Of a stretch of 64,000 bases of DNA, positions 22,831-34,427 are shown piece after piece. Location of the stretch: assembly GCF_037975245.1 (NCBI RefSeq), contig NC_092571.1:21625917-21689916 (forward strand). Direction: 5' to 3'. A program made the position numbers and the translations under genes. The stretch comes from Apostichopus japonicus. Its lineage: Eukaryota; Echinodermata; Holothuroidea; Aspidochirotida; Stichopodidae. The notes below the pieces were generated by a model. The model saw nothing but the letters and a program-made list of their open reading frames with translations. It was not told the origin of the DNA and did no database searches. The stretch's first letter is position 1, and the number at the start of each line of letters is the position of its first letter.

Positions 22831-23345
22831 TTATTAGTTTAGATTAGTTTAGTAAAGAAAAAGGATCAGGAGGGACACTCAAGTCCCCATCAAATACCCT
22901 ATAGGAGATGGAAGAAAACTGATGACACAAACGATCAGACCCGATTACAATGCTTAAAGTGCTTGTCCAAAGCATTCTTAAACCCATTCACACTACAGTA
23001 CTTGCAAGTACAATTTTCTCAGGCAAACCATTCCACTCATTCACGACCCTATTAGAAAAAAAAATTTATGTCGAATATTAATGCTACTTTGTGACTTGTG
23101 GAGTTTAAGACAATGACATCTGGTACAACCACTATCAGCAAACATGAAAAAGTCAGTGACTATCAATATACTTAATAAAGATATCACTTTTATGAAACCT
23201 ACGTTTGAGTTGAATCTTGGTCTTGGTCACTGCATAATCTAGATCTATGGGAAGACTGTCCATGAACTTGTGTTTGAGTTACTTTATTTCTCTGAAATTT
23301 AGTGACTCTAGCCCTGACTCGTTGCATAACTGGTAATAGTTCCTG
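22831..23345 (-). mobile_element. Decayed 3' end of a third LINE (CR1-like)
   Basis: On the minus strand a broken frame contains CHCLKLHKSQSSINIRHKFFF, then NRVVNEWNGLPEKIVLAS and NGFKNALDKHF. This is the conserved C-terminal end of CR1/Crack-type ORF2 proteins (R...FF..R....WN.LP..V...S...FK..LD). After the stop, the 3' UTR runs to a repeat tail of the form TAAACTAATC near 22831-22855. Frameshifts separate the blocks. It is a truncated, inactive fragment and a different family from the 13.6-kb LINE. Confidence 0.6.
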
Positions 23346-24189
23346 AAAACTCAACATGAATTGAATATGAACCACTGAATCAAGAACTACTGGAGACTAA
23401 TAATTCTTCACATCCTTGGCTAGATGAAGTAATGGTTTCTAATACAAAGGGTATACTTTATCAATCCCGTTCTTGAACCATTGGCCAGAAAATTGTGTCC
23501 TTTCTGGAGAGAAGTATTGAAGGAGAACCGGACTGATGGTGTGCTATTTATAATAATCCCTCTGCCTAATACAAATACCAAAGTATTTAATTAAAAAATA
23601 GTGAATTGCACATAAAGCTCCTAAGGCGACATCTTTGCTCTAGGTAAATTTAACTCTTTTCACAACACTTAGGACGACATAGCATAAACTCACCACTTAG
23701 GGCGACAATGGTGATTTAGTGTAATTTCGTCACACTGGACGATTAAATACAATTAACTAGTTAATTAATTTCACATATGCATGTCACCCTATGTGAAATT
23801 AACTCTTTCCACCACACTTAATAAATTAATAAACTGTGAAAGACATAACACCAGAGATCTACTGTCAATATGAAAAGATGCCTGTATACAGTATTTAGAA
23901 CTGCTCAATGGGATCATTTCAACTCAAGCTGGATTCTAAACCTGAAAATTTCCAACGTATGAATTCTGGCCATTAACTTACATCACTAATAGTTTCAGAA
24001 TTTGACTACTGTTCATTTGTCAGTTTATTGAGTTATCGTAATGACAGGCTCTTAGCATTACACTCATAAACACACATACTGCTACTTCACAAAAAAGCAT
24101 TGTGTTACATATTGTAACAATTTTACATAACACAAAACAGCATGGATTGAAAACAATATGACAAAAACAGGGAGTTTGCAGGAACTCAC
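23346..24189. other. Non-coding stretch
   Basis: No supported gene. Around 23630-23830 blocks resembling CTTAGGGCGACA and TTAACTCTTTTCACAACACTTA recur two or three times, suggesting a degenerate repeat, but no boundaries could be drawn. Confidence 0.35.
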
Positions 24190-24275
24190 CAGGACTCACA
24201 AAAGCCTTCAAGATCTTTGCAATCTAGACACACCTGAAGGTGCCCCTGCATACTCAAGCATGACATATAGCCCTT
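24190..24275 (-). CDS. Unidentified exon-like segment, possible kinase hinge (weak)
   Basis: The donor GTCCTG|GTGAGT ends a minus-strand segment containing QGLYVMLEYA, which looks like the hinge strand of a protein kinase (xLYVxxEYAxxG). That frame meets a stop soon after, while another frame stays open to the donor (GHLQVCLDCKDLEG). No catalytic HRD or DFG block was found nearby. This could be coincidence. Confidence 0.18.
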
Positions 24276-25023
24276 GTTACTAGGATATATTGGAATTACT
24301 GGATATGAGTTTGCCCGACAGTGCCAAGTCTCATTGCAGGAAGTCCACTTCATCTCATTTGTTGTATGTAAGAAGAAGTACCTGGAAAGGAAAAAATAAG
24401 TTACTCATTACAGGTACAACAATGTTGCATTTCTATTGCAATTTCCATTTGTTCCTTTACCCTCTGGATTATCAGGTATAAATGAAAACTTTCATTCAGC
24501 TTTTACTTAAAATTATCAGAATTACTATTAAGAGCAACAAACTTATAAATCAGATACAGACTATCATCTAAACCCAGCCTTACAAAATGTGCATCCTCAT
24601 TGCATTGATGCAAGTTTATCAGTCAGATCTAACTGGTGCCATGATACCTCTTTTAAAAATGACTAATTCCCTGCAAACCTAAGCAAATTCCCAATCAGTT
24701 TCAATGTTAAAGGTAGTCTGTATATGCCCCAAATTATAGGATGCTATAATTGCTAGAAGATTTTAACAAGTTACTTTCATGTAGGCCCTTAGTCCAAATT
24801 GTTCTCAGACATTCTTAATGAACACACAAGATGACTGAATGTCCCCGTGAGGTAAATTTCCTCAAAAGTTGTAAAAAAAACAGTTTATAGAATTTTGACC
24901 AAAGGTGACCAAATTTGAATATTTGGGCCAACATGGCATAAATTTAAATAATACATTGAAAAGTTCACTTATTTTTTGGGGGGTTGCTTTGATGCTTTTC
25001 ACAGAACGATCTATATCTCTTAC

Positions 25024-25262
25024 TCATCTAAAAGTTTGCACTGGCTTTGGTTACAGGAAGTGCATGATGATGTGTAAACTGCACCAAGGAATTCTAATGC
25101 ATCCTCCTGTGCAGTTGAATCAAACTCTGGAAGAATCTGTTTCAACCTTGTGAGACAGGAGGCCCATAAAGTTAAGGTTGAAATTGCGTGGAAGAGAGCT
25201 TTGATTACTTCCATTAATTCAGAGCTATGTCCATCATAGTGTTGAATGATGCTGCAAAGAAG
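25024..25262 (-). CDS. Exon-like segment, possibly ubiquitin-specific protease-like
   Basis: The acceptor is TTTTATAG|CTTC and the donor GATGA|GTAAGAG, a strong site. The single open frame starts LLCSIIQHYDGHSSELMEVI and contains CLTRLKQILPEFDSTAQEDA followed by LEFL. The QEDALEFL block preceded by a helical segment resembles QQDAxEFL in the catalytic domain of USP-type deubiquitinases. No Cys box or His box was found. It lies inside the TIR element at 24711-26434. Assignment is tentative, but the exon structure is good. Confidence 0.35.
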
Positions 25263-25887
25263 CTATAAAAGAAGGAAAATTTAGATTTTTAGAAATCTAC
25301 ATCTGACATGGGTGGCTCATCAATATAAGTAGAAAAGTCTAGGGTTGCAGCATTCATTTGTATCTATTTTTTTATGATTGCTTGATGTTTCAAAGCACTT
25401 TCTTGGAAGTCTGTCACTAGCTTCTGAAACTGAAAAGTTACTCTCATCAAGTAAAATGATAAACACATCATATCTTAATAACCATTTGTTGGAATTTGCT
25501 ACTGGGAGAAAGGAGTAGAGGTATCATGAACTTGACAAAGAGAGTGCCCATGTTGGAAATCTAGTATATTTGGGGGATAATAAAACTTAAAACCTTCATT
25601 GTTGAAGTGAAAATTATGATATTCTGCAATAAGTGCCAATCCTTGGGATGGGGTTGGAACATCACAAAATGCCCCTTGCAATTGTGCCCATATAGGTTGG
25701 GATTTTCCCTTCTCCAGGCATAGGAGTTTGTCAAGGGTATGGTCTTGGCACAGTAAAAGTCTTCCATTTTTCAACATTTCCAGGTGGGGATGATCAAGTC
25801 ACATGAAGTCTTGCACCTCCGTAGCTTGCAATCCCTGCCTTAATGAATTTATTTCTAAAGCTGCATGGGTTGTCTTAGGTTACTTAC

Positions 25888-25914
25888 CTTTACAGTAACA
25901 GGATTGCTTTGTTC
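25888..25914 (-). CDS. Possible 27-nt micro-exon
   Basis: TTTTTATTTCAG|GAACAAAGC and CTGTAAAG|GTAAGTAACC bound a 27-nt segment with nine open codons (EQSNPVTVK). Both splice sites are near consensus. Its neighbours on the same strand are the exon-like pieces at 26492-26533 and 25024-25262. Splice motifs this good can arise by chance, so confidence is low. Confidence 0.25.
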
Positions 25915-26491
25915 CTGAAATAAAAACATTTAACAATATTTAATGTGACTTTTCGAGCATGGCCGGTGATTTTCCACGATCAAGAAATTCACAATAACAT
26001 GGATCTATATCCATAAAATAATGAAACAGAAAACTCAATTTGAAATAGAAAAACCAGTATTCTTTGCAAGAGTTGGATATATATGCAATAACTGTGGGGC
26101 TGTATTGACCTTGATCATGTTTCTCCCTGTAAGAATGTAACATATATTGTGAAAGAGAAATATAGAACATAGGCTGGGGTGGGAAATTGTGCAAGGGGGC
26201 AGAGGTTTGTTTGGCCCCAAATATGCCAAAAGTTCCAATACGGTCACATTTGGTCAACATTTTAAACTGTTGTCATTACCACCCTGGAGGAAATTTACCT
26301 CACTGAGACATTCAGTCATCTTGTGTGTTCATTTAGAATGTCTGAGACCAATCTGGAAATAAGATTCTAAAGGAATGTAATTTTTGAAATCTTCAGAAAA
26401 GTATGCTATAATTTGTTGCCTATACAGACTACCTTTAATTCAAATTTCTTCTATTGGATATTTGAATCATATTCAAACTTGGGCTGCTAAC

Positions 26492-26533
26492 CTCATCTGG
26501 TGTGTTTGTACTGATGATACTGGCTGCAAGTTC
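26492..26533 (-). CDS. Possible 42-nt exon
   Basis: The acceptor CTATATTTCAG|GAACTTGC and donor GATGAG|GTTAGC bound 14 open codons (ELAASIISTNTPDE). It sits just outside the TIR element and could be the next upstream exon of the same unidentified minus-strand gene as 25888-25914. No family is recognised. Confidence 0.22.
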
Positions 26534-27730
26534 CTGAAATATAGAATAATTAAATTTATGGATTACATGCAACAGCTATATTCAACAACCAATCACAGCA
26601 CAGGTCAGCAATTATTTGTGTTAGTACACTGTGGATATGTTCATATGTATATCGATTCCTTTTGTTAAAAAATTCTTCCTTGCAATAAAAAATTTAAACG
26701 TTCCGAGACATTTATTGGATATTGAATACAAATTTGCATTTTTTTCTTTGTTAATTAAGGAATATGTTAATACATAGAGGTCATACCAAATTCAAGATCA
26801 GATGAAATTTAAGTCGGTCAATATCAGTCCCTATTCTGGAAGTTTATGCCTCAATGAGGATTTCTGTGATGATAGAATCAATGTTGATGAAAGAATAAAT
26901 GTGACTTCATGCAGTGTTTTACAACCTGTTTAAAATTAATACTCCAACCACACATGCAAAGTGCAATGTGGTTCCCAGCTACACCACTCTTTGGGGAAAT
27001 GGTGATTTGATGGCTGTTCTTGCTGCAAACTCAGTCTAGACAGTGTGTTAGATTATCAACTCAACCAACTTTGGCCAAGTTCCTGATATTGTCGGCTGCA
27101 AGCCAGGAATCTCATTGGGTTGCTGCCACCACCATGAAGATTTAAGCAGTATATCATTTCTCCTATAACAACAACATTGGAATGGTAAAGCAACATTACC
27201 GTAATGATGCTATATCGCAATTCCCTTTTGAATTAAGTAATATGATAGGGACATTTTCTTAATATTTAGTTTGTTCAATATGAAAAATCAACCAAGGTAA
27301 AATGCATTATGGTTTCCATGATGTAACATGAGTAATTTGTGTATGTGTTTGTTTGCGTGTGGGGGGAGGGAAGGGGGTTTGCACACACTTAATAGTAATT
27401 AAGGCTCTACAAATATTAGAAAAAGCTGGAAATGATGATTGAGATGCAACAAACATGGGCGAAAGTGGAAAATATCTGCCAAGAAAATGAGACGGACCAT
27501 TCCTGCAGGCTATGAGGTATCATTATGTTAAGTATCAACTCAAATGGAATAAAATTCTTCCGATTCTGTGTTTATAAGGAAATTTCAGCTGAACCTTATT
27601 TTGTCACACATCTCATCAATATGCAGCAAAATAATAGCACTGAAAACATTGCATTGTGGAACCAACCTGCTCAGCACAATAAAATTTAGTCATACCTCAT
27701 ATGGTTGGTGAGCAATTGCAGATCAGGTTT
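26534..27730. other. Non-coding stretch
   Basis: AT-rich sequence with a short G-run near 27361. No exon or repeat was supported. Confidence 0.4.
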
Positions 27731-28165
27731 TAATGTTGAGCCCTGCCCACTCATTTCGTTGCACGATATCTGCACCAAAAGCAATAACGACCCTCCTTAG
27801 CTCATCATTGCTGCAAGGATCACCTCAAACCAACCTACCATTCTTCAGATTGGAGCTAACAGTTATTAATGTTAAGCCCTGCCCACTCATTTTGTTGCAC
27901 AATATCTGCACCAAAAGCAATAACGACCCTCCTTAGCTCATCATTGCTGCAAGGATCACCTCAAAGCAACCTACCATTCTTCAGATTGGAGCTAACAAGA
28001 GAACGTCAGCTAAAATCTATTTTGGTCCCGCCCGTTACAAACATTCAATCAGCAGAATAAACCAGAGATTAAAAATGTTGTAATGGTCAAGCAACATGTT
28101 GATACTAGTTTCATGTTAACCCCACCCACTCATTACCATGCATGATATCTACACCAAAGAAAATA
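27731..28165. repeat. 136-bp tandem duplication plus a diverged third copy
   Basis: The unit from TAATGTTGAGCCCTGCCCAC to GATTGGAGCTAACAGTTAT is present at 27731-27866 and again at 27867-27996 with only a few changes. A more diverged partial copy (ATGTTAACCCCACCCACTCA and onward) is at 28111-28165. The near identity of the first two copies points to a recent tandem duplication. The ORFs at 27733-28060 are translations of this repeat. Confidence 0.85.
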
Positions 28166-28569
28166 GTTACTATATGTGGTTTTACCAAGCTGATCTGGCA
28201 AGAAGCTAATTAGAAGTTGAACATTTAATTGCTGAGTTTCAAACTGACATCACATAAAATTCTCCTCTCGAAACTAAGCAAATAAAATCAAATATTTGAA
28301 AACATTTGTCTGGAAACTGGAGTTTTCTAATTAACTTATTCTTCTCTCTTTTATTGTTGGCAATTATGTTTCATTTTTTAAAGCCATTGAGTCAAAATTG
28401 ATTTATTGTGTGAAGACAGCTACAGCCCTTACCCTCACATAAGCCAGCACAGAACTCATCAAGTTACTGATTATTGTTAAGAAAATTAAGAATCATGCCA
28501 ATCAACCCCCTCTGCCGACCTCCCCCCCCCCCCCCCCTCCCAAATAAAAAGACTGTAAAGGCATCTTAC
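28166..28569. other. Non-coding stretch with poly-C run
   Basis: A CCTCC(C)n block of about 20 bases lies at 28520-28542. A downstream exon of the integrase-like gene is expected on the minus strand because the donor at 28569 is used, but none was recognised. Confidence 0.4.
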
Positions 28570-28773
28570 TTGTGTGAAATTCTTTAAGTAAAATGGATTG
28601 AATTTCTTCTTCAAAGGAAGGCCTGTGGAACTGTTAATATGTGTGTACAGCCCTTTCTCATTCACAGCCTTGACTCCATACGGCCCAAGCCAAGAGTTTT
28701 CGAGCTTCCCTCCTCTTCGGGCATCCTTTCTAGCATTCCGGACGAGAACACTTATAGAACCAACTTTGAAGCT
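28570..28773 (-). CDS. Integrase-like exon d (C-terminal domain)
   Basis: This is a 204-bp exon, open through all 68 codons, phase 0-0. The acceptor is TTTATTCAG|AGCTTC and the donor CACAA|GTAAGATG. The product starts SFKVGSISVLVRNARKDARR and includes GGKLENSWLGPYGVKAV, the SH3-like C-terminal DNA-binding fold of Gypsy-type integrases (xKVGDxVLVxN...GKLxxxWxGPY). It is the only intact exon of the four. The good donor implies at least one more downstream exon, which was not found. Confidence 0.7.
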
Positions 28774-28887
28774 CTGAATAAAACAAAATCCAGCATATAT
28801 ACGTAAACATCATAATACAATGTATATGATGCCATTCATTTAACTACAGTGCAGTTTTCAATGCACAACATAGCATTATGTAATTAC

Positions 28888-29087
28888 CTGTTTTGATTGC
28901 TGCCTTTAATCAAAATTCTTTTTTTTTGCCGTTCTTAGGCTTTGCCAATATTTTCTTTTACAAAACCTTTGATTATGTCCTGCGACTGTGACATGAGTTG
29001 AAAAACCCTCTCCCGCTGTGCATCGCTGCAGCAGGAGATTCTGGTTGGACAATGGAGTCTTCAATGTCGACTGGTAACAACGGCTCT
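28888..29087 (-). pseudogene. Integrase-like exon c
   Basis: This is a 200-bp exon. The acceptor TATCCAG|AGAGCCG restores the split Arg codon and gives EPLLPVDIEDSIVQPESP; the donor is AAACAG|GTAATT. The second half is frameshifted and contains a TAA, with residues DIIKGFVKENIGKA and ERQKK visible in shifted frames, which match the helical region between the core and C-terminal domains. The run of nine A is a likely indel site. Confidence 0.6.
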
Positions 29088-29582
29088 CTGGATATATGAA
29101 GATAATTAACAATCAATTATTCACAACACTTTGTTGACTGAAGAATAAATAAATTTTTATATATTTTATTTTCACATTTAAGACCCTGGAACCATAAATC
29201 TGAGTCACATCACATACTCAAACCAGCAGAAATATAAAACAAAAGTATATTCTGTGCTGTTATAGGTCCAAATTGCATACCAGCCCAAAATATGATATAT
29301 AACTGAAAAACAAAACCAATATCAGTGGCATTAATTGCATGTATCTAAATTAATTGGCATGCTTTTATAGTTTAATGAATGTTCATCTTTTGTGCTTGCT
29401 ATTTAGCAGTTTTTCCCAGGACCTGGGATGTGTCAAATGAGATTTTATCCTATAGAGGATCAGTGTAGCTATGCAGGATTTTTCCAAACTCTCTTTTCCC
29501 TGATTGCTTTTCTCCGTACAGTATATGACCTTTACAAATGTAAACCTCTATTCAGCAATGGTAGGTTTGAATTATTACAAAC

Positions 29583-29880
29583 CTTCCAAACATCACAACG
29601 AAAGGAGAAAGTCCTGTAGAACCATGTTTTGCTGTACGGTACCCCATGAGAATGGAAGACAGTGTTTCATCCCAGTCATCTTGGTTTTGATTGACAACTT
29701 TGATGAGTGACATGTGCATTTTGCAGAGTTTGGTTGAATCTTTCATCCAGCCCATTGGTCTGTGGGTGGTAGCTGAAGGATACTCTGTGGCCCACCCCTG
29801 TCATGTCAAACAGGGACTTGTTCAGAGAATTAACAAATTCTCCTCTTTGGTCTGAGATGACAACTTTCATGCACCCAAAT
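29583..29880 (-). pseudogene. Integrase-like exon b (second Asp and Glu of the DDE triad)
   Basis: This is a 298-bp exon with acceptor ATTTATTTAG|ATTTGGG and a weaker donor GGAAG|GTTTGT. It begins FGCMKVVISDQRGEF, where D is the second catalytic residue, and includes HPQTNGLDERFNQTLQ with the catalytic Glu. A frameshift near 29725 follows; the next frame gives IKVVNQNQDDWDE and GYRTAKHGSTGLSPF. This is the usual order in Gypsy/KRBA2-like integrases. Confidence 0.8.
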
Positions 29881-30224
29881 CTAAATAAATGAAAAATTAA
29901 ACAAGTTGTTAAAGAACTGGTTATGAGTAATACAGTAAACTATTGGCATCTTCAGAGTGGCTGTGTGGTTTAATCAGGAGATTCTTTTAGCACTTCTTTC
30001 AAAACAAGTAAGTTAAGCACTGACATAACACCTGGTCTTGGATGCGCTGACCGTTATCCCACTAACATTTTATTAACATTAACTTATAAAACAACTTCAA
30101 GAAATTCCTGTAACCATTTGGCCGCTTTCTGGGTCACAGGTAAAACTGAGAACAAATGCAGGTCTGCATAACTAACTTCAAAAATATGTTATGTAAAGTA
30201 AAAACAAAGTAGATGGATATATAC

Positions 30225-30382
30225 CTGGCCATGGTTTCAAACAGAAAGTTTGCAACGGTTTATGCTGTTTTGTCTCTTACAGCAACAGCCTCTGGCCATT
30301 TTGAAAAATAGTCACATAGGGTTATGATGTACTTATTTCCATTGATGGTCTCTGCAAGGGGTCCAATCATATCCACACCCAC
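30225..30382 (-). pseudogene. Integrase-like exon a (first catalytic Asp)
   Basis: This is a 158-bp exon. The acceptor is a T-rich tract ending TTTTAG|GTGGG and the donor GCCAG|GTATAT. It encodes VGVDMIGPLAETINGNKYII and YFSKWPEAVAVRDKTA, then an in-frame TAA, then TVANFLFETMAR. The D of VDMIGP is the first residue of the DDE triad. It ends in phase 2 and continues in the exon at 29880. Confidence 0.75.
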
Positions 30383-30772
30383 CTAAAAAAAAAAGGAAAA
30401 TAGCATTCAGAACCATACACAATCATACCAACTGATGTTCAAGTGATTTATATCTGAGTTTTGTAGACAATATACTGCTATTAAGGATTTCCAATCATGC
30501 TGATATATACTTATTGAAAGTTGACAAAAGATTTCTCGATGACTGAATGTGCTAAAAGCAGGTATTCTTACACTGCTAATAAGGTGTGTACAATCAACAA
30601 TTCTTGTACAGAACAGAATGCTGTATCAAAGTTTGCAAATACTTTTGATACTGGACAGTGAAGCTTTTTTACTTTCAATGACTTAAATTGCATGATTTTG
30701 GCTTTTCTTGATTTAAAACTATTACTGCTCACACTTTTCAGCACAAAGCTCGGTGGCTGTTTATTGCTCCCG

Positions 30773-30907
30773 TTAGTCTAAACTCTTTGATCTTTTCCGT
30801 ATCGATCTTCTTAGATTTAATGTTGAATTTTCAGGGCACAGTCCTGACGAACGATATTTTCCAATGATAATGTACTCTTCATCGGTATCCAGCTCAGGAG
30901 AAGTCAT
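30773..30907 (-). CDS. Possible first exon of the integrase-like gene
   Basis: An ATG at 30905-30907 opens 44 codons starting MTSPELDTDEEYIIIGKYRS and including RRSIRKRSKS, ending at TAA. KRBA2-like integrases often begin with a short segment in which a Y..LK/GKY block is followed by an R/K-rich RRxxRKRxK block, before the zinc-binding domain. Strand and distance (about 400 bp upstream of exon a) fit. No splice donor is clear, and the zinc-binding exon expected between was not found, so this is a suggestion. Confidence 0.35.
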   Translation of the reverse strand: MTSPELDTDEEYIIIGKYRSSGLCPENSTLNLRRSIRKRSKSLD

Positions 30908-32236
30908 CTTGTAATATCAGATCGGGCTAAGTAAGTTAACGGTCTCAACTCCTAATGCTTAACCGAAGGCCAGAACAGTGCGTGCAAATATGCAACTACT
31001 AAGAATTTTGTGTGCCTGCGCGTTACACATTGAAATGTATTGCTTAGTATAATAACAAGCATGGCTTGTGTTTAATAAATTTATGTCTTGTTGATCACTT
31101 TTCTTTGTTTCGAACTTGGAACCTATTAAGAGTTTATATATCTTTTTTAGTAAGGTTATGAATTAATAACATGTTTGTCTACTCATTATTATTGCCTTTA
31201 AGTGAACAACATATGTTTGATTAATGGTGGAGTGGAACCACCATTAAGAAAAGAACAACTTTTAGAAAATTTATAGATTGTCACACTTTTCTACCATCGT
31301 GAATATAATTTCCAGAATAGTTTTAAGGTCTGGTCAATTCTAATTCATGAATTGCAGATATTAATTATATTTCTTTCATTTAGAATAGAAGTTCTGTACT
31401 GTAATTTGAAAATTTGCTACCTTTGGCAACCGTGAAACGTGAACAGACCCAATTTCGAGGACGCTGATTTCAAACTCAAAAGTATAACAAACTTTCGTAA
31501 AATTTTGAAGACTTGCAGTGAGAGTTGTACAGTAAACCGCGAGAGTTGGCAGGCCTGCAAAACCCTAGCAATATAGTCTTCGACTTAAACGATTTTTGCT
31601 GATGTACTGAGTCTAGTCTAAGTCTTAACCCTATCGTTTTAAACTTCAGCCAGTGGCAGTAGGCCAAATTGTATAGGCCTAATGGAGTTTTTGGCTGAAA
31701 ATGTAACTGTGTAAGGCCTAGCTAATTTAGAACTAGCCTTATGGCTGATAAGTCTGTTAACAAATCTTCACTCAAAGCGTTGTTGCATAACATGCTAGGT
31801 GCTTACCCTAGGAGTATCTTAGGCTAAGCCATTACCATCTTCCATATACTTATTGCAATACCAACTGACTCGACTTGTGGTTGGCCAAAAAAGGGGATAT
31901 TGAATATCTACCCCATTTGGTAATGCTAGGCAGACTTAATGCTCCTCTGCACAAATTCATGATTAAACACACACAGCATTATTTCAGTGGTCAAGCCAAA
32001 CATGTCTTCAAGCACAGGAAAGTAGTGCTGGCCATTAGATTTAGAGCACTTATGTTTACAATCATACATGTTGACTGGTGAATTAATGAGGTGCGCTCAA
32101 GGATGAATCCTAGTGGCAGTATTTGGGGTAGTTTATCAAGTAACAAATTCTTAATGCTCGAGTGAATTTGAGAAGGACTGTTTATCTATAGACAGTCTCG
32201 GCCTTCATGCATAGCATTAGACCTAGTAATATGTAT
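30908..32236. other. Non-coding stretch
   Basis: No exon is supported. A perfect 10-bp hairpin, TTAATGGTGG...CCACCATTAA, lies at about 31220-31247. GGCCTA/TAGGCC hexamers are frequent from 31550 onward and again around 32640-33000, a compositional oddity without known role. Confidence 0.4.
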
Positions 32237-32527
32237 GGCCGTGGCTATTCTTACGACTAGTTGTAACAATTATTTATAAACTATTCTTACGACAAAGGCA
32301 AATTCAAGCGCAGTAAAGTAAATAACGCAACTGCGCATGTAGTAGGGGTACAGTAACCCTAACCCTAAACATAACCCTAAACCTCAATCCTAACCCTTAC
32401 TCTAACCCTAACCTGAAATTATTGTTACTCCTCGTCGTAAAAATAGTACTTCTGGTCGTGAAAATAGCAACTGCGCATGCGTAATCGGAAATTATTCTTA
32501 CGACTAGTCGTAAGAATAGCCACTTTG
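32237..32527. mobile_element. TIR MITE with 9-bp target duplication, palindrome and telomere-like repeats
   Basis: GTGGCTATTCTTACGACTAG at 32241 is repeated inverted at the right end (32504-32523). The 9-bp sequence AATATGTAT occurs directly outside both ends (32228-32236 and 32528-32536). At the right end the TIR is part of a perfect 26-bp palindrome (32493-32518) centred on ACTAGT. The middle (about 32352-32414) is a run of CCCTAA-type repeats with interspersed variants. The 9-bp duplication suggests a Mutator-like origin; the four outermost bases on each side do not match, so exact ends are uncertain. It is non-coding. Confidence 0.7.
32352..32414. repeat. Degenerate telomere-like (CCCTAA)n tract
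   Basis: About ten units read CCCTAA, CCCTAAA or near variants (for example AACCCTAACCCTAAACATAA and ACCCTTACTCTAACCCTAAC). TTAGGG is the telomere repeat of most animals. The tract is inside the small TIR element and is short and degenerate, so it is interstitial rather than a chromosome end. Confidence 0.8.
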
Positions 32528-34236
<1,709 letters not shown>

Positions 34237-34277
34237 ATTTGTTGTTTTTTTTTTCACATAAATATTACAATGTGAAT

Positions 34278-34326
34278 GGAAGTCTTCTGAAAAGCCTATG
34301 CTGGCTTAACAAAACAGAAGACTCCC
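34278..34326 (-). other. LINE 3' UTR stem-loop, second copy
   Basis: On the minus strand GGGAGTCTTCTG pairs with CAGAAGACTTCC. Compared with 17924-17973 there are paired changes (T-A for C-G and G-C for A-T), which keep the stem. The loop contains the shared GTTAAGCC block. Confidence 0.8.
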
Positions 34327-34427
34327 ATGAAGAAAAGATAGAAAATAGTGAAAATAATGTTAATAACAATACGTATACGCTTCAATATGTGAATATGCTG
34401 CTATGCGACTATGCAGCTAAATCATAA

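Larger units (their letters stand above)
24711..26434. mobile_element. TIR element flanked by TTAA, long (about 230 bp) inverted repeats
   Basis: AGGTAGTCTGTATA at 24711 reappears inverted at the right end (TATACAGACTACCT, ending 26434). The similarity extends inward for about 230 bp on each side (24711-24945 against 26205-26434), including TCAGACATTCT, CACACAAGATGACTGAATGT and GAGGTAAATTTCCTC. Both ends are flanked by TTAA (24707-24710 and 26435-26438), as for piggyBac-like insertion, although the terminal bases are not the usual CCC. The interior has no recognisable transposase but includes two splice-bounded exon-like segments, so gene-fragment capture is possible. Alternatively, two inverted copies of a repeat may simply flank genomic DNA. 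Confidence 0.6.
28570..30382 (-). pseudogene. Intron-containing Gypsy-type integrase gene (KRBA2-like), decayed
   Basis: Four minus-strand exons with canonical sites join in phase: 30225-30382, 29583-29880, 28888-29087 and 28570-28773. The first carries VDMIGPL and YFSKWPEAVAV (start of the integrase core, first catalytic Asp). The second carries VISDQRGEF (second Asp) and SYHPQTNGLDERFNQTL (catalytic Glu). The third starts REPLLPVDIED. The fourth has VRNARKDARRGGKLE and WLGPY, the C-terminal DNA-binding region. Exon-exon phase-2 junctions fall inside Arg codons. Lesions are a TAA in exon 1 after VRDKTA, a frameshift near 29725 in exon 2, and a frameshift plus stop in exon 3. The introns distinguish it from a fresh retroelement and fit the host-gene-like KRBA2/GIN1 type of integrase gene. 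Confidence 0.75.

Noticed and set aside
27733-28060. Two ORFs starting MLSPAHSF
   Set aside because: They are identical translations of the 136-bp tandem duplication with no other coding signal.
32352-32414. Chromosome-end telomere
   Set aside because: Too short and degenerate, and enclosed within a small TIR element with ordinary sequence on both sides.
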